Shown here piece after piece: positions 63,395 to 64,000 of a stretch of DNA of 64,000 nucleotides. The notes under the pieces were generated by a model. That model worked only from the letters and a program-made list of their open reading frames with translations, searched no databases and was not told where the DNA came from. Both the position numbers and the translations under genes were made by a program. Origin of the DNA: Aquaspirillum sp. LM1 (lineage in GTDB: Bacteria; Pseudomonadota; Gammaproteobacteria; Burkholderiales; Aquaspirillaceae); contig NZ_CP019509.1 of assembly GCF_002002905.1 (NCBI RefSeq), positions 2,204,501-2,268,500 on the forward strand. Reading direction: 5' to 3'. Position 1 is the first letter of the stretch. Each line of letters opens with the position of its first letter.

Positions 63395-64000
63395 TTATGC
63401 CTTTTTCTTCAACCAAGCGCCCGGCCAGTAAGTGACCATCTCGGTAATATTACCTTCGTTAAACGGAAAGCTCGGCTGCGTATTATTAAATTCGGGGTGC
63501 TGGGCAACAAACTCATCTGCTGCATTTTTTGGGTTATTCCAGCTCCAGTCGGCTTCAGTACGGGGAGCATTACCCAGCCAGTGCATGATACCATCGGTTG
63601 CCACAATGTAAGAACCCTGGGTCACCAGCGGAGCGTAGGCTTCCAGTTCACCCAGCACATGTTCCTTGCTGTGGCAGGAATCCAGCACCACCATGACCGT
63701 ATCCCCCGGCTTGATCTGCTGTTTTACTTGCTCCACAATCTCTGGGGCCGTCGAACTACCTTCGATCAGAGTCAGGTATTCGTACAATTCATGCGCTTCA
63801 ATGGCCGCACGATTGTGCGGACGGATCTCAATATCCACGCCAACCACACGCCCCTTGCCCATTGCTTTGAAAAGGCTGGCGTAAAAAATCAGTGACCCAC
63901 CATGAGCAATCCCGGTTTCGATCAGCACATCGGGTTTGACCTGATAAATCACTTCCTGAATACGCAGCATATCTTCCGGCAGCTGAATAACTGGGCGCCC
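63395..64000 (-). CDS. Cephalosporin-hydroxylase/CmcI-like methyltransferase family protein (5' end outside window)
   Basis: The visible 201 C-terminal residues belong to the CmcI-type Rossmann methyltransferase family. They include a SAM-binding segment (DVLIETGIAHGGSLIFYASL), VVGVDIEIRPHN, and a metal-site-like VVLDSCHSKEHVLGELEAYA. In many genomes such proteins sit in polysaccharide or flagellin-sugar clusters, and a role in glycan modification is plausible given the GT41 gene nearby (inference). The frame is open to the window edge (GRPVIQLPEDMLRIQEV), so the start lies beyond 64000. Confidence 0.85.
   Translation of the reverse strand, partial: GRPVIQLPEDMLRIQEVIYQVKPDVLIETGIAHGGSLIFYASLFKAMGKGRVVGVDIEIRPHNRAAIEAHELYEYLTLIEGSSTAPEIVEQVKQQIKPGDTVMVVLDSCHSKEHVLGELEAYAPLVTQGSYIVATDGIMHWLGNAPRTEADWSWNNPKNAADEFVAQHPEFNNTQPSFPFNEGNITEMVTYWPGAWLKKKA

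Overview
The window reads as a high-GC betaproteobacterial chromosome, most likely of the order Neisseriales (inference). Support comes from the gene complement, from plsY/folB and tesA/ybbA pairs in their usual divergent order, and from many 20-bp ATTCCC-N8-GGGAAT palindromes resembling the neisserial dRS3 repeat. Most of it is ordinary core genome, interrupted by small mobile or repeat-rich patches.

Layout. 1-2.9 kb: an organosulfur-type module, a DszC/SfnB-like acyl-CoA-dehydrogenase homologue followed by an SfnR-like sigma-54 activator. 3-10 kb: transglutaminase-like protease, GlxA-type regulator divergent from an isochorismatase-like hydrolase, rph, yicC, and a TPR/glycosyltransferase-like protein. 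9.5-13.3 kb: tesA divergent from a ybbA-ybbP-type ABC exporter. 13.7-18.2 kb: two tandem tRNA-Leu(CAG) genes under a consensus promoter whose -35 box touches the rnr start codon, then rnr, a 29-codon ORF and katA. 18.2-19.6 kb: a TIR-like/deoxyribosyltransferase-like domain fused to an ASK1-type TRAFs-binding (TPR) region, the best candidate here for a poorly described conflict or signalling protein. 19.9-24.7 kb: iron uptake cluster tonB-exbB-exbD, a Fiu-like catecholate receptor and a PiuC/YbiX dioxygenase.

24.8-27.8 kb is a patch of nested insertions: an intact ISAs1-family element with a perfect 10-bp target duplication sits 20-odd bases from an IS200/IS605-type element whose tnpB carries a frameshift. 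27.8-32.1 kb: an RND efflux pump and its adaptor. 32.4-36.5 kb: an HD-GYP-like protein lacking the HD dyad, then an AT-richer island with a 119-codon orphan and a lipoprotein serine protease, bounded by short non-autonomous repeats. 36.5-40.8 kb: an NCS1-type transporter fused to a hybrid histidine kinase, overlapping a LuxR-type response regulator. 41-44.5 kb: plsY, folB, cysS and a Rossmann/DUF2520 protein.

44.6-56.3 kb is the flagellar locus flgBCDEFGHIJKL on the minus strand, with a sigma-54 promoter before flgB, a terminator between flgG and flgH, and a sigma-28 promoter before flgK. Upstream of it lie a large TPR-GT41 (O-GlcNAc-transferase-like) gene, feoAB with an FNR-like box, a TauE/SafE exporter, a broken IS481-type transposase, and the start-truncated end of a cephalosporin-hydroxylase-like methyltransferase gene.

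Two families of short elements recur: a 277-bp element with CTAGTAGCCAGTCAC ends (two full copies inverted to each other, one degenerate) and a 116-117-bp element with TTAAGGA...CGCTGA ends (four copies). Both carry dRS3-like palindromes, and element ends supply or abut the stop codons of several genes. All assignments come from reading the sequence; no database search was run.
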